A stretch of 64,000 nt of DNA from Seminavis robusta (lineage: Eukaryota > Bacillariophyta > Bacillariophyceae > Naviculales > Naviculaceae), in NCBI GenBank assembly GCA_903772945.1, contig CAICTM010000458.1, forward strand, positions 1 to 64,000. The letters run 5' to 3'. This document shows positions 33,259 through 44,700 of this stretch, one piece after another. The position numbers and the translations under genes were made by a program. A model generated the notes under the pieces. The model did no database searches. It was given only the letters and a program-made list of their open reading frames with translations, and was not told where the DNA came from. Within the stretch, counting starts at the first letter, position 1. Each line of letters starts with the position of its first letter.

Positions 33259-34559
33259 ACTTGAAGCATCCATGCGTCGTGATGCACCGAAAGCACATAT
33301 AGCACCATGGGCTGTTGGCCTTTACAGTTGCCCTGAGCTGACAACGTCAAACGGTCACAGCTTCCTGTCGGAACAAGCCGACAGGAGCTAGTGCGGCCTC
33401 TGTTTGTGGAGGTGTTCGCGATGAGAGGACCTCTGGGTGAGGACGTAGCTAGTAGTGTACAACTTCTCTAATTGCACATGGCCAACTATTGGCGGTAACG
33501 TGATTTCACCCAAAGTGCATCAATTCCGTTCGACGATATTTTCCACTTGCTGCCGCAACAACTACGTACTGAACGAATCCATGGAGAGGTACCGGTATGG
33601 TAGAAAACGACGAGCCAATTGTCATTGACTTACGAACGAGCAGCAGTAGTACCTGGTATCAGACATGGCGGCTGTGGCAGGCAGTCGGAATGGCAACGAT
33701 GGCTCCTCGTCCTTCCTGTGGATTGGAGTTGATGGTGTCGACTTCAGCTCACATGCTTTGAAATAGCAACAGGTTCCACTTGCTAGCTAGAGTACTGGGG
33801 CCGTTTGCACGACGGAAAGTCAACCGAAGTCAAGGTACCATCGAGTCATATGAAGCAAAAGAGTACCATGGCGACGTGCTCTGTGGTCGATCCGAGTGGA
33901 TGCCCATTGGTGAGGGCTGCTTGGAGTTTACCATGGGAGTGGTTGGAGCAGAGTGATTGCGGCCTGCCGGGGTGGCGTCGGTCAGCAGTGGTTCAGTGAC
34001 GGTGGTGCAATTGCAACCCCGACAGAATGGCCAGTGTCTTGATGTTGACAGCAACAGTCCCTGTCCTAACCAACAGCAAAAGCAATTAGCGGATGCTGCG
34101 ACCTTCTGGGTCTAAAATAAGCGATTGAAACTTGCTTGTTTTTGAAGTCGATCTGCTCTCTACCGATAGGGTTTCATCAAACAGCAGACTATTGGAAATG
34201 TTGGATGAGTTTGAGCGTTCTGGTACAGCGTACCGGTACCAGCCAGTTCTCGCATTTCTGGGAGGGTGGTGGTACCGGTATGACATAGTCTGAGGTTGTC
34301 CGAGAGATGTTTTCTTGTGAGTGGGGCGTGGATTGGATGCAACCCAACCGACGCTCCAACGTCCAATCGGCGACCACAAATTGGATGCTGTTTGACCGTT
34401 GCAGGAGCACTACCGGCATCCGTACCTCCCCCAGAATCGAATCGAATCATCGTTCGCAAGGAATAAATGAGACAAAGCTCAGATCTCTCTCCAAAGACTG
34501 AAAATGCCGCTTGAGGTGATTCATGAAGCTTGGACCTGTCGAGCCATCTCAACACGACC
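33259..34559. other. Intergenic region of 1.3 kb
   Basis: No complete gene. Around 33815-33960 a short plus-strand frame reads like a coding remnant (GTIESYEAKEYHGDVLCGRS), but it ends at a stop and is not recognised. TACCGGTA-type sites lie at about 33588, 34230 and 34270. The 3' end must contain the promoter of the FUT8-like gene. Confidence 0.45.
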
Positions 34560-36065
34560 ATGAAGAAACCATTGAGCAATGTGCTGAGATCCATGCTCCG
34601 AGTTTTGCTGGTCGTGGTGATTATCACCTTCCTTGCATTCGACGGGATGCTTCCACTTGACGACGGAAGTATCTTGCAGTCTGTATTGCTCGGAGGTTTT
34701 GTCAAGGAAAATCGAGAACTGGGATCTTCGTTGCTTCGAGAAGGCGACGGTATCGAAGCCAACAACAGTTTTTGTGTCCCGTGGACACAGAATTCCGACA
34801 ATTGGTGGACTCACAATGTTCAATGGGAGATGGACGTGGAAAGAGACAATGAAACTCATTATTGCTTCAAGAGGATTCGAAACGAAGAAAAGTTGAGAGC
34901 TCTCAATGAGCTGTATCAAGTTCAGTTTCTTCACGGGGACTGTAGCCAGACAGTGACCAAGAAGATGTGGAGTTCCGGTTGGAACGCCGACATGTTGAAC
35001 ATTATGGATGGTTTGAAGCATGCCGTCTTGCACCACAAGCCCTTTCAGATTTCCAATCAGCCATGGCATTACGCCAATCCCAGGCTAGCCAAACCAGCGA
35101 TACAGGCATACAAAGATATTGAGCCAGTTTGTCCGGAGGGTACCATGTTTTGCTACTTTCTCCCTCTATCCAACTGTTCTGCCGCCCCCGTGGTCAGCCC
35201 GAGAGACATGTTGGAAGAGCAGTTTGTCGGATCCCCCCGGTACCAGTGGTACTACGAGTATGTCACTCGCCGTCAAACTTGGCTTCGCAAGGCCGTCTAC
35301 GACTTTTCCAAGAAACAACAAACCATGACAACACCGTGCACGGTCATTCACATTCGGCGTGGGGACGTGGTGCTACATCCTGGCGAGTACAAGCGGCGAT
35401 ATCATCCCGTCCGTGACTATCTGAGACCCCAGTTCCAGGTACAACACAACATTTTCCTCCTGACGGATGACGCCAATGCGATTGCCGAGGCCAAGACGGA
35501 GTTTCCAAACTACAACTGGATGTACGTTGACCGTCCCCGGTTCCAGGCGGCCGAAGGAGGCTTTGAGAACCAAATGCCATCGAAAGATCCCATCCATGAA
35601 GTGGTGGTGATTTTGACTGTGTTTCAAATGGCTCGCAAGTGCCAAAGTTTGGTGCATTCGCACAGTACCTTTGCGTCGCAAGTCTTGGCCGAAATGGAAG
35701 CCAGTGCTGGGGCACCCATTCGTCGGATACAAATTGACATTGGTCCCGATGTCTTTTCGGGTGTGCATGGAAACACGCTGCATATTTCCAAGGACTACAA
35801 CAACAGTACTTCGAATGAAGGAAGCTCACCGTTCAGCAAGAAGTATCGTACTCCAAAGGAACAAGATAACTCACAGTTCAGCAGCACGAATAGTGCTACA
35901 AAACGTGAAAGAAACTACCAACTCAGCAAGAATATTGCTGCAAAGGAAGGAAGGTCGCTGCCTCAGTCGTTCGAGCCAATAATCAACAAGATCTACAACA
36001 AGTACAACAACAAAAAGCTTGGTCGAAATGACATTCCGGGAACTCGCCACATCCTTAACATTTAG
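34560..36065 (+). CDS. FUT8-like (GT23-type) fucosyltransferase, type II membrane protein
   Basis: The ATG at 34560 (ACCATGAAG) gives 501 residues; the frame is open a little further upstream but only from TTG. A basic start and a membrane anchor at about 12-30 give type II Golgi topology. The catalytic region has VIHIRRGD at about residues 262-269, matching the HxRRxD-type nucleotide-sugar motif of FUT8 and related fucosyltransferases. It is followed by IFLLTDDANAIAEAKTEFPNY, resembling the FUT8 ATDDPxLLxEAKxKYPxY region, and a CQSLVHSHSTFASQV segment like its conserved end. Cysteines are spread through the N-terminal half. GT23 enzymes transfer fucose from GDP-fucose to N-glycan cores; whether this one does so is inferred. 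The C-terminal 90 residues are Asn/Ser-rich, look disordered and may be lineage-specific. No introns. Confidence 0.72.
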   Translation: MKKPLSNVLRSMLRVLLVVVIITFLAFDGMLPLDDGSILQSVLLGGFVKENRELGSSLLREGDGIEANNSFCVPWTQNSDNWWTHNVQWEMDVERDNETHYCFKRIRNEEKLRALNELYQVQFLHGDCSQTVTKKMWSSGWNADMLNIMDGLKHAVLHHKPFQISNQPWHYANPRLAKPAIQAYKDIEPVCPEGTMFCYFLPLSNCSAAPVVSPRDMLEEQFVGSPRYQWYYEYVTRRQTWLRKAVYDFSKKQQTMTTPCTVIHIRRGDVVLHPGEYKRRYHPVRDYLRPQFQVQHNIFLLTDDANAIAEAKTEFPNYNWMYVDRPRFQAAEGGFENQMPSKDPIHEVVVILTVFQMARKCQSLVHSHSTFASQVLAEMEASAGAPIRRIQIDIGPDVFSGVHGNTLHISKDYNNSTSNEGSSPFSKKYRTPKEQDNSQFSSTNSATKRERNYQLSKNIAAKEGRSLPQSFEPIINKIYNKYNNKKLGRNDIPGTRHILNI

Positions 36066-36660
36066 TCAGTTAGGTAACAACCATTATGAAGGGGCCTCAC
36101 TGTACGGTACGGTACCGTATGGTACCATAACATCAGGCAGATCTAGCTAGCCATCATTGGTCTTGGCAACAACGAAGAATTGCTTTCCAGCACGGGATCA
36201 CACGCGGCCCACAAGCCAGCAGAAGGAAGCAAGTAGCATAAAAGGCAGGCAACACAGAGTTAGTTGACACAACCAGTGCAAAGGGTGAACACGTCACTGC
36301 AAGCCAAGTCGATGCGATGCGATGCGCTCTCGCTAGCTGGTGATAACAACATGTAGTTCGACTCTTGCAACCCGTTACGTACCGTGTTCAATGTCATGAG
36401 GTGGTTTTGGGCAGCATGCTACCGAGTTGTTCCGAGCTGAAAAAGTGAGACGAGGAGACGATCCGCGGGACTCCACTCATGATTCGATTCAACTGTTCTT
36501 CGCCTTGAGACGAAGAACGAAGGGCATCAGAAGGGTGAGATTTTTTGCCGGCTTTGCCAGACAATGTTCGATCAATGATCAGAGGTCTCTACCTAGCTAG
36601 CTTGATTGCCTTGACATCATCATTTATTGCCTTTGCCAACACCTCTATCACTAGTGGGCC
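36066..36660. other. Intergenic region of 0.6 kb
   Basis: No gene. It contains a GTACGG/GGTACC cluster at 36102-36126 including the palindrome TACGGTACCGTA (36108-36119). The end should hold the promoter of the EDR2-like gene. Confidence 0.6.
36108..36119. repeat. Palindrome TACGGTACCGTA
   Basis: A perfect 12-bp palindrome embedded in GTACGG/GGTACC repeats in the spacer after the FUT8-like gene. Confidence 0.7.
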
Positions 36661-39233
36661 ATGTCCAAGGAATCCACCACCACCATGACGGACTCGACTA
36701 TTGCCGCTGCTGACGACTCCAACACCCATAATAATAATACGGACGACCACCTCACTGCTCTGCTGCCCGCGTCTCATCCGACAAACCCCATTCGCCATTC
36801 AGGTCGTGCGTTGGTGCGAGGGAAAATCCGTCGTGTGTGGCGTCCAAGGCATCTTGAAGTGTGGGACAATGGCCTGGTGCGATATTACGAAGTGCCCATT
36901 CCTGCCAACAGCACATTGGATGCCTTTGTTCCTCCCTACCTTCCACCGCACGACGACACCCTTCCCCATTCCAAAATCCCCAAGTGTACACTGGCGATTC
37001 ATCATGCGAGAATCATTGACGTCACTACACTGCGAGATATGCATGTCGGGTTGCCACGAGGCGCCTTTGGATTCTTGTTTCATGGACAACAAATCGACGA
37101 GGAAGGAACGGGAGGTGGTGGAGAAGAAGATTTGTTTAGTGATGGCATGCAACTGTTGAGTATGGGACAGTGTCAAGGAAATGCCAATTTGGCCACGCCA
37201 AGAGATTTTCTATGTGCCGTCAATTCACTCGAAGAAGCACAATCCTGGGTCATTGCACTGCAATGGGCAGCTTCCATGAGTCGAGATGCGTCGTTGCATT
37301 CGGGAAGTACGCATTCCTTGCCGTACTCCACATCCACGGATGATCCATCGTGGGATCCACAGCATCAGGAAGATTCTATTGTGGCCAGTCCTCCACGACA
37401 ACGACAACAACAATCATCACCCGAACAACAAACAGCCAAAACAACAACCACTCTTCCCAATATTAATAAACCCAAAGCTGGCAAAATGATTGTCACCAAG
37501 GTGGTTGGATACACGCTTGTACGCTTGGAAACTTACAAGTGGGAAATTGCCTATCGAATCCATGTGCTTTTGGTCATGCCACGACAACAACAGCAACAAG
37601 TACAAGAATGGTCCATTCTACGAACGGCACTCGACATGGCCGACATTATTATACTGGACAAACAACATGTACCACTCTCGCCCAAAGTACAAGCGCAGTT
37701 GCAACGGATTCGGGACTTGCCGACACTGCACAAAATGGAAAAGTTGACCAAATCCGTCGCCGTGGTCGACAGTGTTCTGCGGTCCTTTTGTATGGAAGCC
37801 GGAGTCGTCAATTCGCCTTCCATGAAACGATTCTTGGGACTCCAGTCGTCGTCGTCGTCATTGCAACCACACGCTACTAATAGTACTCGTGTCTCGCAAT
37901 TCTGGGCATTTCACGGTCCCAGTGGTGTCCTGAGTCGACCCAAACGAACCATTCTGCAACAGCAGAGCATTGATCAGTTTGTCAAACAGTGGTTGCAACA
38001 GGCCAAACCCAAAGATACGACACCATCCAAGCGATTTTCACTGCTCTGTTGGTACCTGCGGTTGCCACAGCCAACCACAACCTACGCCGCTGGACTGCTC
38101 TTGTTCGCTGTGGTTTCCGCGATCTCTCCTGCCAGCGTTGAAATCGATTCATCGAAAAGTATCACATACTACCGTATGTATCCTTGCGGTTGGATACCCT
38201 TTTTGTGTCATGGTGTGCGGCGGCAGGGGTGGGCAAGTTGTTGTTTGGTGGTGGGCAACACAATCGTCCAGACGCAACGTCCCATCAAACACAACAACCA
38301 CCACAACCCAAGAGCCCAAACAAGAGCATGAGCGAAGAATCTGTCGGGCATTCTACTGTGGCTGGTACACCCCACAAGTCTCTCATGGATGAAGACGACG
38401 ACAGCGAGGCTGTGGAAGATGAGGAGGGTGAAGAAAGCTCCCCACGGGCAGAAGCGGTGGAGTCCACCAGCTTGTTGCAACAGCAAGATTCGAGATTGTC
38501 CTCTCCCCTGCCCATGTACGATGCCGACCACAAAGTCACCGTTTCTTGCTGGTCCAAACCAGACGACTCAATATTCAACGTTCGTGGACCGACGTACTTG
38601 ACCGACCGGGTGAAGATGCCTTCCGGTAAGGCATCGTTTACGTGTGAAGGTGTGGACATGTGGCTCTCGGACACCCCCGAACGACACATTGCGCGTCATC
38701 CAAGTGTGTCGGAAGGGGTCCTCGCCAACACGGACAAGGACATGTTTTTGGTCAATTTCTTGCTCCCATTTGGAAATTTTGTGGCCTACTTTTCGATTCC
38801 GCCTCTGGAACAATTTGCGAATCCGCAGCTGGCCGATGTTTGGACGCGTTTTGTCGAAGGCAATCAGCAATATCGTGATGCCCGTTTGAAGATGCTCCCT
38901 GTGGTGGTGGACGGTCCGTGGATTGTGCGGGCGGCAGTACCGGGCACATCTCCCGCGCTTCTCGGCAAGGTGATCCCCTTGCAATACTTTTTTACGCAGA
39001 AACCCAGTGGGCGTTCCATCTACGAGGTGGATGTCATCATCACAGCGTCCAGCATTGCCAAGGGTATTCTGAGTGTTGTCAAGAGTCACACCAAGGCTCT
39101 CTCTATTGCTTTTGCCTTTATAATTGAAGCTGCCGAGGAGCATGAACTACCCGAAACTGTTCTCGCATCCTTTCAAGTGCACTCGGTTGACTTGGAAGAC
39201 TGCCCACTGCTCCCGAGTTTGAGTATGCCATGA
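36661..39233 (+). CDS. PH-PX-membrane-EDR2_C (DUF1336) lipid-binding protein
   Basis: Two exons, 36661-38173 and 38227-39233, with a 53-bp intron (GTATGT...CAG, phase 1). The total is 2520 nt and 839 residues. Residues about 48-205 form a PH domain (ALVRGKIRRVWRPRHLEV start, SWVIALQW at the end). Residues about 275-400 resemble a PX domain (YKWEIAYRIHVLLV, EWSILRTALDMA). A hydrophobic segment lies near 480-497, followed by an acidic linker. The C-terminal 230 residues match plant EDR2 C-terminal domains: FNVRGPTYLTDRVKMPSG, RHIARHPS, GPWIVRAAVPGTSPALLGK, EVDVIITASS. EDR2 in plants binds PI4P and combines PH, START and DUF1336; here PX appears in place of START. A role in phosphoinositide-dependent membrane contact or trafficking is inferred. 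Confidence 0.8.
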
Positions 39234-39657
39234 ACTAGTGGTGTTGCTATTCGTTTTTGCTAAGAGCTAGCTGTAATTTTCTTGTCATAGAAATAAATGT
39301 ACTTGATTGCTTGTCCCAGTAAAACCCCCTTTCACTAGTTGTTACAACAGCGGGTTACTTGGTACTATACCGGTACGGTGCTGCGGCTTCTAAAGGGACT
39401 TTCACTGTGAGTGGTGGAAGCCAAAATAACTAGAATGATGAGAATGCTAGTCAGCTACACTTTTATGCTAGATATTTGGTACCGTACCACCATGTCGTAC
39501 AGTGGGATCCAGTTTCATAAAGCCGGGTGTTGACATTGCTGTCCAAGCCATGGGTACATCACAACAACACGCGGAAAGGCCGCGGCATCCCTTCAATGGG
39601 CAGATCCTCATAACCACCAGGCGACACGGATCAAGGGGCAGGCTGCTCTTGCAGGCA
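39234..39657. other. Convergent 3' spacer
   Basis: Lies between the stops of the plus-strand EDR2-like gene and the minus-strand U-box gene. It holds an AATAAATG sequence near 39291 that could act in polyadenylation, and TACCGGTAC-like sites near 39368 and 39480. No gene. Confidence 0.55.
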
Positions 39658-40551
39658 TCATGGCTGCTGCTGTGCTCGAAGCTCATTCAACTTCTGTTGG
39701 GCTCGCTTCTTGTATTCCTGGTTCAGATGCATGAAGGGACACTGCCCAACCGCCTTCTCCAGCCAATGGATTGCCTCCGTATTATCCACACTGAAACCAT
39801 ACTTGCTTTCTGCAAAGGCAAATCCCAATTCAAAGGCTGCCAGATTGGATCCTCGACCTGCTGCGATTGTCGTGTATCCCACGCCCTTTGTGCTGCACTA
39901 GGTGACACCCCAACCCCCCAAGTAACACAGCCCCATTAAAGCTGTGCCTGGGACATTCCCAGCCTCGTGTGCTCTCTTGTACCATCGAAACGCTGTCTCT
40001 TTGTCTTGCTTGAAACCATCACAACCATTATAAAACTTCCCTCCAACAGAAACCATAGCATTGTCATCTCCACCTTCTGCCTCCTTCAACAACTCTTCCA
40101 TGGACTTCTTCTGCTTCACCTTCTCAATCCATTTGGCAGCCAAATCTCCATCGATGACACCAGATTCCACCAATTTCTCAATCGCGTTCCACACCTGGAT
40201 GGCTGGCAAGAGCTTATTGCCCATCTTTTCATTAGTGATTGGAGACTTGAGATCCCCATCATTCTTCTTGATGTGTTCCTCAATACATTCACGCTCATAG
40301 ACACGCCCGTCCTCAGCGGTGACAGGATCCCAGGGCAGCTCCAAGCTGATGGCACAGATGAACTCATCTGCAATCGATGTCTTCTGGCGCTTGGCATTGG
40401 CATTTCCTTGGGTCTGCTTGGAGCTTCGCAGCCGCTTACGAAGGGCTTCAGCAGTGCCTGATGCTGAAATCTTTGACTTTTTGCATTCCTGTCGGAGTTC
40501 GTGGAAGGACATCTTGTCCAAATTGTTGCTGGTACCGTTTGCGGTTGACAT
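39658..40551 (-). pseudogene. SAP/U-box/Sel1-repeat protein with in-frame TAG
   Basis: The ATG at 40551 gives MSTANGTSNN. A SAP-like helix pair is at residues 14-44 (SFHELRQECKKSKISASG), a U-box at about 61-125 (DEFICAISLELPWDPVTAEDGRVYERECIEEHI, quoted here as separate parts: FICAISLELP, DPVTAEDGRVYERECI), and a Sel1-like repeat from about 175 (YNGCDGFKQDKETAFRWYKR). A TAG at 39900-39898 stops the protein after 217 residues in the middle of the next Sel1 repeat. The same frame continues without change to 39658 with GYTTIAAGRGS and AIHWLEKAVG, fitting the expected Sel1 spacing. U-box proteins are E3 ubiquitin ligases that bind E2 through this fold. Either a nonsense mutation or a base error is likely; a small intron is not credible here. 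Intact SAP and U-box could still work. Confidence 0.72.
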
Positions 40552-41706
40552 TGTGAATGCTGGCGGTGCCCTGGTACGGTAGGAAACAAAGAAGAACAAG
40601 AATGGTCAATCTTGTCGTGTGTGAGCAACGAATTGATCGTTCTGTGGCAAACTGTGTTCTTCTCAGTGCAATGGTGATAGTCTAGAGGAAATACAAACTT
40701 ACTTCTGATATATCGAATGAGCTGATGTCTTGATTGGATTGTGAACAAGTTTCTCAAGGCGCGTTCGACGTCCTTCGGTTGCGTGCTTCCACGATCGTGA
40801 ATGCATGCAACGCACCACCACTCGGAGAAGCCGACGAAGAGACAGAAGCAACGGCTGTGTCGTTTGGGACTAGGAACGTGCCAGCTATACGCTACTGGCT
40901 TGAGCCACAATAGATTGCATCTCTGAATGGAAAGGGATCTCCTTCCGATTAGAGGAGTGGTGGAACGAACGAGCTGGAAAACATCTCTGTGTGCATCACA
41001 GGGCGAAACTTCTCCCTGACTTGCCAGTACCACAGGTACTTTGCACATCTTAATTGACTGCCACTCTGTACAGTATGGCATAGTCTCCAGCTCCTCTGAA
41101 CTCGGATTGAGTCGAGTCAAGTCGAGTCATTCCATACGGTAGGGATCGCACATTCGCCTTGCTGAATAAGATACCAAATGTGGATAGTTCTGCTGGCCAC
41201 CATACTACATGTACATCATGCACTAGTAGCCAGCTAGAAGCCTCCTCCAGGCACATCGTCGTACGGTAGCTGCTGGAGTGAGTCAGAGTCGAGTCGAGAG
41301 AGCCACCTCTCGTTCATTGGATCTGCCCTTTCTGATGGGCAGCACTTCCCTTCAGATCCCACACAACGTTTGGCCGGGGCTACTCTGCAGTGCGGTAATA
41401 TCTAGCGGTATCTGGAAGCAACTGTGGAAAGAGGAAGCAACTTTTTCATTGTGGCCATCGTACCTGGTGCCATAATCGTAGCGGATTTAATAGTTCGATG
41501 ACGTCCTCCCGCCCCATTCGTGCTTGCCTGGCAACGTCACAGTGATGAAGTCCGCACCGACTGGCACTCCTTCCATTCCGCTCTCACTTTTCTATCGAAA
41601 CTCTCACCCATCACCCCCCATCACCCGCCATCGCACCCCAAATAGATTCGATTCATAAGATTGACCAACTAACTAGAGTTGACGGCGGGGCGCTATTCCG
41701 CCTACA
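40552..41706. promoter_or_regulatory. Divergent spacer between U-box and Na+/H+ exchanger genes
   Basis: About 1.15 kb without a recognised gene. Two TGACGT half-sites face each other at 41499-41504 (plus) and 41534-41539 (minus, ACGTCA), about 170-210 bp above the exchanger start. GAGTC-type simple repeats lie near 41107 and 41285. A regulatory role is inferred. Confidence 0.45.
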
Positions 41707-44700
41707 ATGAAGCGCTGCTCAACGGTTTGCTCATCAATAATCTCTTCGCCACACTGGGCTTCTTTTCTTCTACAAATTACACTGTTCTTGTCACTATCGC
41801 ATTGCGGCGGAGCTGACACCAACGGGACATTTGTGGATTTTGACGACGCCAACGAAACTTTGTACTACGCCGAAGATGAGTACCAGTACAGATCGACCAA
41901 CATTAGCAGCAGCAGCAGCTCTTATTACACGAGCGAGCCACAGCATGCGTTGGTCTACCCTTGGGTTGTCCAAATTCTGGGAGTGGTCACTTTCTTCCTG
42001 TTACACCACTATGAACTGCCCATTCCCTATGCCGCCGTCATGTTTGTGATCGGGATGATTATGGGCATCTCAGCCTTTCGCCTGGAGAGTCCACTGCCTC
42101 AGTTTCACAATAGTATTCGGATCTGGAGTGACATCGACTCCCAATTGTTGCTGCTAGTCTTTTTGCCAGGGCTGATCTTTCGAGATGCCATTGATATCGA
42201 CTTGTTTACCTTCCGTCGATGTTTTCCACAGCTGCTGGTATTGGCGTTTCCCATGGTCTTATTGGGAACCTTTCTGACGGCACTTGTTGTGGTGTACGTG
42301 TTGCCCTCTGCATCGACGTCTGCGTATTATGATGAATTCACATGGAGTTTGGGGTTGACTTTGGGCAGTATATTGGCATCCACAGATCCTGTCGCTGTGG
42401 CTGCAGTCTTGAAGCAAGCAGATGCCCCACCACGTCTGCAAATGCACATTGGTGGAGAATCCATGCTCAATGATGGGGCAGCCGTGGTCTTTTATGTTAT
42501 CTTTTCGACCCAATTCTTGGCCGGGCTGGGATTGAATGATACCACTGTGACCTTTGGACAAGGGGTCCTTACGTTTGTCCGCATGTCCTTGGGCGGAGTG
42601 GCAGTGGGATTCTGCTTTGGGATGGGCCTTTTGCTGCTACTCTACGAATTGGATCGTAGGCTTGACAAAGAAAATGGTGTGGTGCAGGTTGCGGCTGCTG
42701 TGTCCACTGCGTACATGTCCTATTATGTGTCCGAACAGGTTTGTGGCATGTCTGGAGTCATTGCCTGCGTGGTTTGCGGAGTCATCACCAAAGCTCTTGG
42801 TGGTTCACGTCTCTTGGCAGATCCCGAATTGATGGACACCTACCTAAAACTCTTGGAACATCTGCTCAACACGCTCCTGTTCACCTTGGGAGGGACTGTA
42901 TTCGGAGAAGTCATTGCCAACAGCGACGAACGAGCAAGCTTTACTGCAACGGAATGGATGAGCCTCTTGCTATTGTACACTTTTGTCATGCTCATCCGAG
43001 GGGTTCAGGTGACACTGTTTTACCCACTTCTCAAGCGGCTGGGAATGTCGACGAATTGGAAAGAAATGGTGTTTCTCTCCTTTGCTGGATTGCGAGGTGC
43101 AGTCGGAATCGCCCTTGCCTTGTCCTTGGATCGAACCGTCAGACAAGAGACCACAGACGAAAGCAGTAGGGCGGTTACATCGACTGTGGTCGGCCTAGCG
43201 GGTGGTGTATCCTTCCTAACTTTGCTCGTCAATGGAACACTTGCAGAATGGGTCCTACAAAAACTCGGGTTGACGCCTCCCAAAGCGTCCAGAAAACAAG
43301 TGTTGAAACTGTTTGAGATTTCAACCCGAGACTTCATCTTGCATGCCTTTCAAAAACTAAGGAAACGACAACCACGCTTCAAGAATGTGCCTTTCCAGAT
43401 GGTTCAAGATCACTTGCCATTCCTTGGAGGAGTCGATCAAGAGTACCTGGACAATTTGGAAGATGAGATACAATCTGGCTTGCAAGGGGAATTTAAACAC
43501 CGACGCCAAAGCAGCCAAATCAGGGCGTATGAGGAAATGGAGGAGGCCGTCACACAAACCATGCGAGCCACAGTCGACAATTCTTTGAAACCCAACAGCT
43601 ACGGCATTCCTGATTGTCCAGAACAAATCAAGAAAGAAGTTCGTTCAACCTTCCTCAAACTGCTAGACGCTGCATATCAGGCTGAAATCCTGCAGGGTGG
43701 CTGCCGTGATGACAATGGATTCACCTACGAAACCTTGCACCAGAGTGTTGTCTTTGCAGCCAAGAACTGTTCAGCTGGAGACAGCCCACTCCAAGATTGG
43801 TCATATTGCAACAGCTTCGCTGGTCACAGCAAAGGCGCAGAGATATATTTTCAACACTTTGTCAGGTGGTGCAAGAACACTATCAACACTGCTCGTGGGA
43901 AACAAATACAAGATCATCGCGCGGTCTATGCCCACGAAAAGCTTTGGAATCGAGTTGTACGGGCGATAGTCTTTGTGGAAGCTCACAGACGTGCAGAGAA
44001 GGAGCTGATGGGCTACCTTCAGGGCACTGACTTGCACCAAGCATCAGATGGCCTAATGGCGGTTCACCTCGAAGATGCGATACATACAGTTCTTGATGAG
44101 AGCAAAGCTCAGGTCCAGCAGGCAGAAGATTGGCTTGCAACCGGAGTCTCAGCAGATGATTTCTACGTGATTCGGTGTCATTACATGGTCTCAATGCTCT
44201 TGCACAAGGTGGAATTGTACGTGACCAGAGCCGTTCAGAACGGCCAGCTAAAGGAGACTGAAGGTAGGATGTACTTGTCTCAGATTGGCACAAGGGTTCA
44301 AAAGGCACTCGGCTGTCAATCGAAGCATGCGGAAGAGCGCCCCCGTCGACAAAAGCAAAAGAGTTCGGGATCTACCTCAATTGCAACGTCATTTGGATCT
44401 TTCTGGGCTGGGAGGAAAGCCGCTGTCGTCGAAGCAGGTGGGAAGGCACGCCGCAAGAAGCAATCAAGCGCTCCGGCAAATTCCTCATTCTGGAAAGAAG
44501 AAATTGATTCCGACAAAGGGGTTGGGAAGAGACCCTCCTTGCATCGGCAGTGGAGTATAGCCTCCAATGCCAGTGCTCCTGACCTCAAGGAGCGAAACGA
44601 CGAGAGCCAGAGCCACGATCACCACCGCCAGCAAATGCAAAACGATCCAATTGCACCCAGCACTCATTCGGTCACGACTGCTTCAATTTTGGCTGCACAA

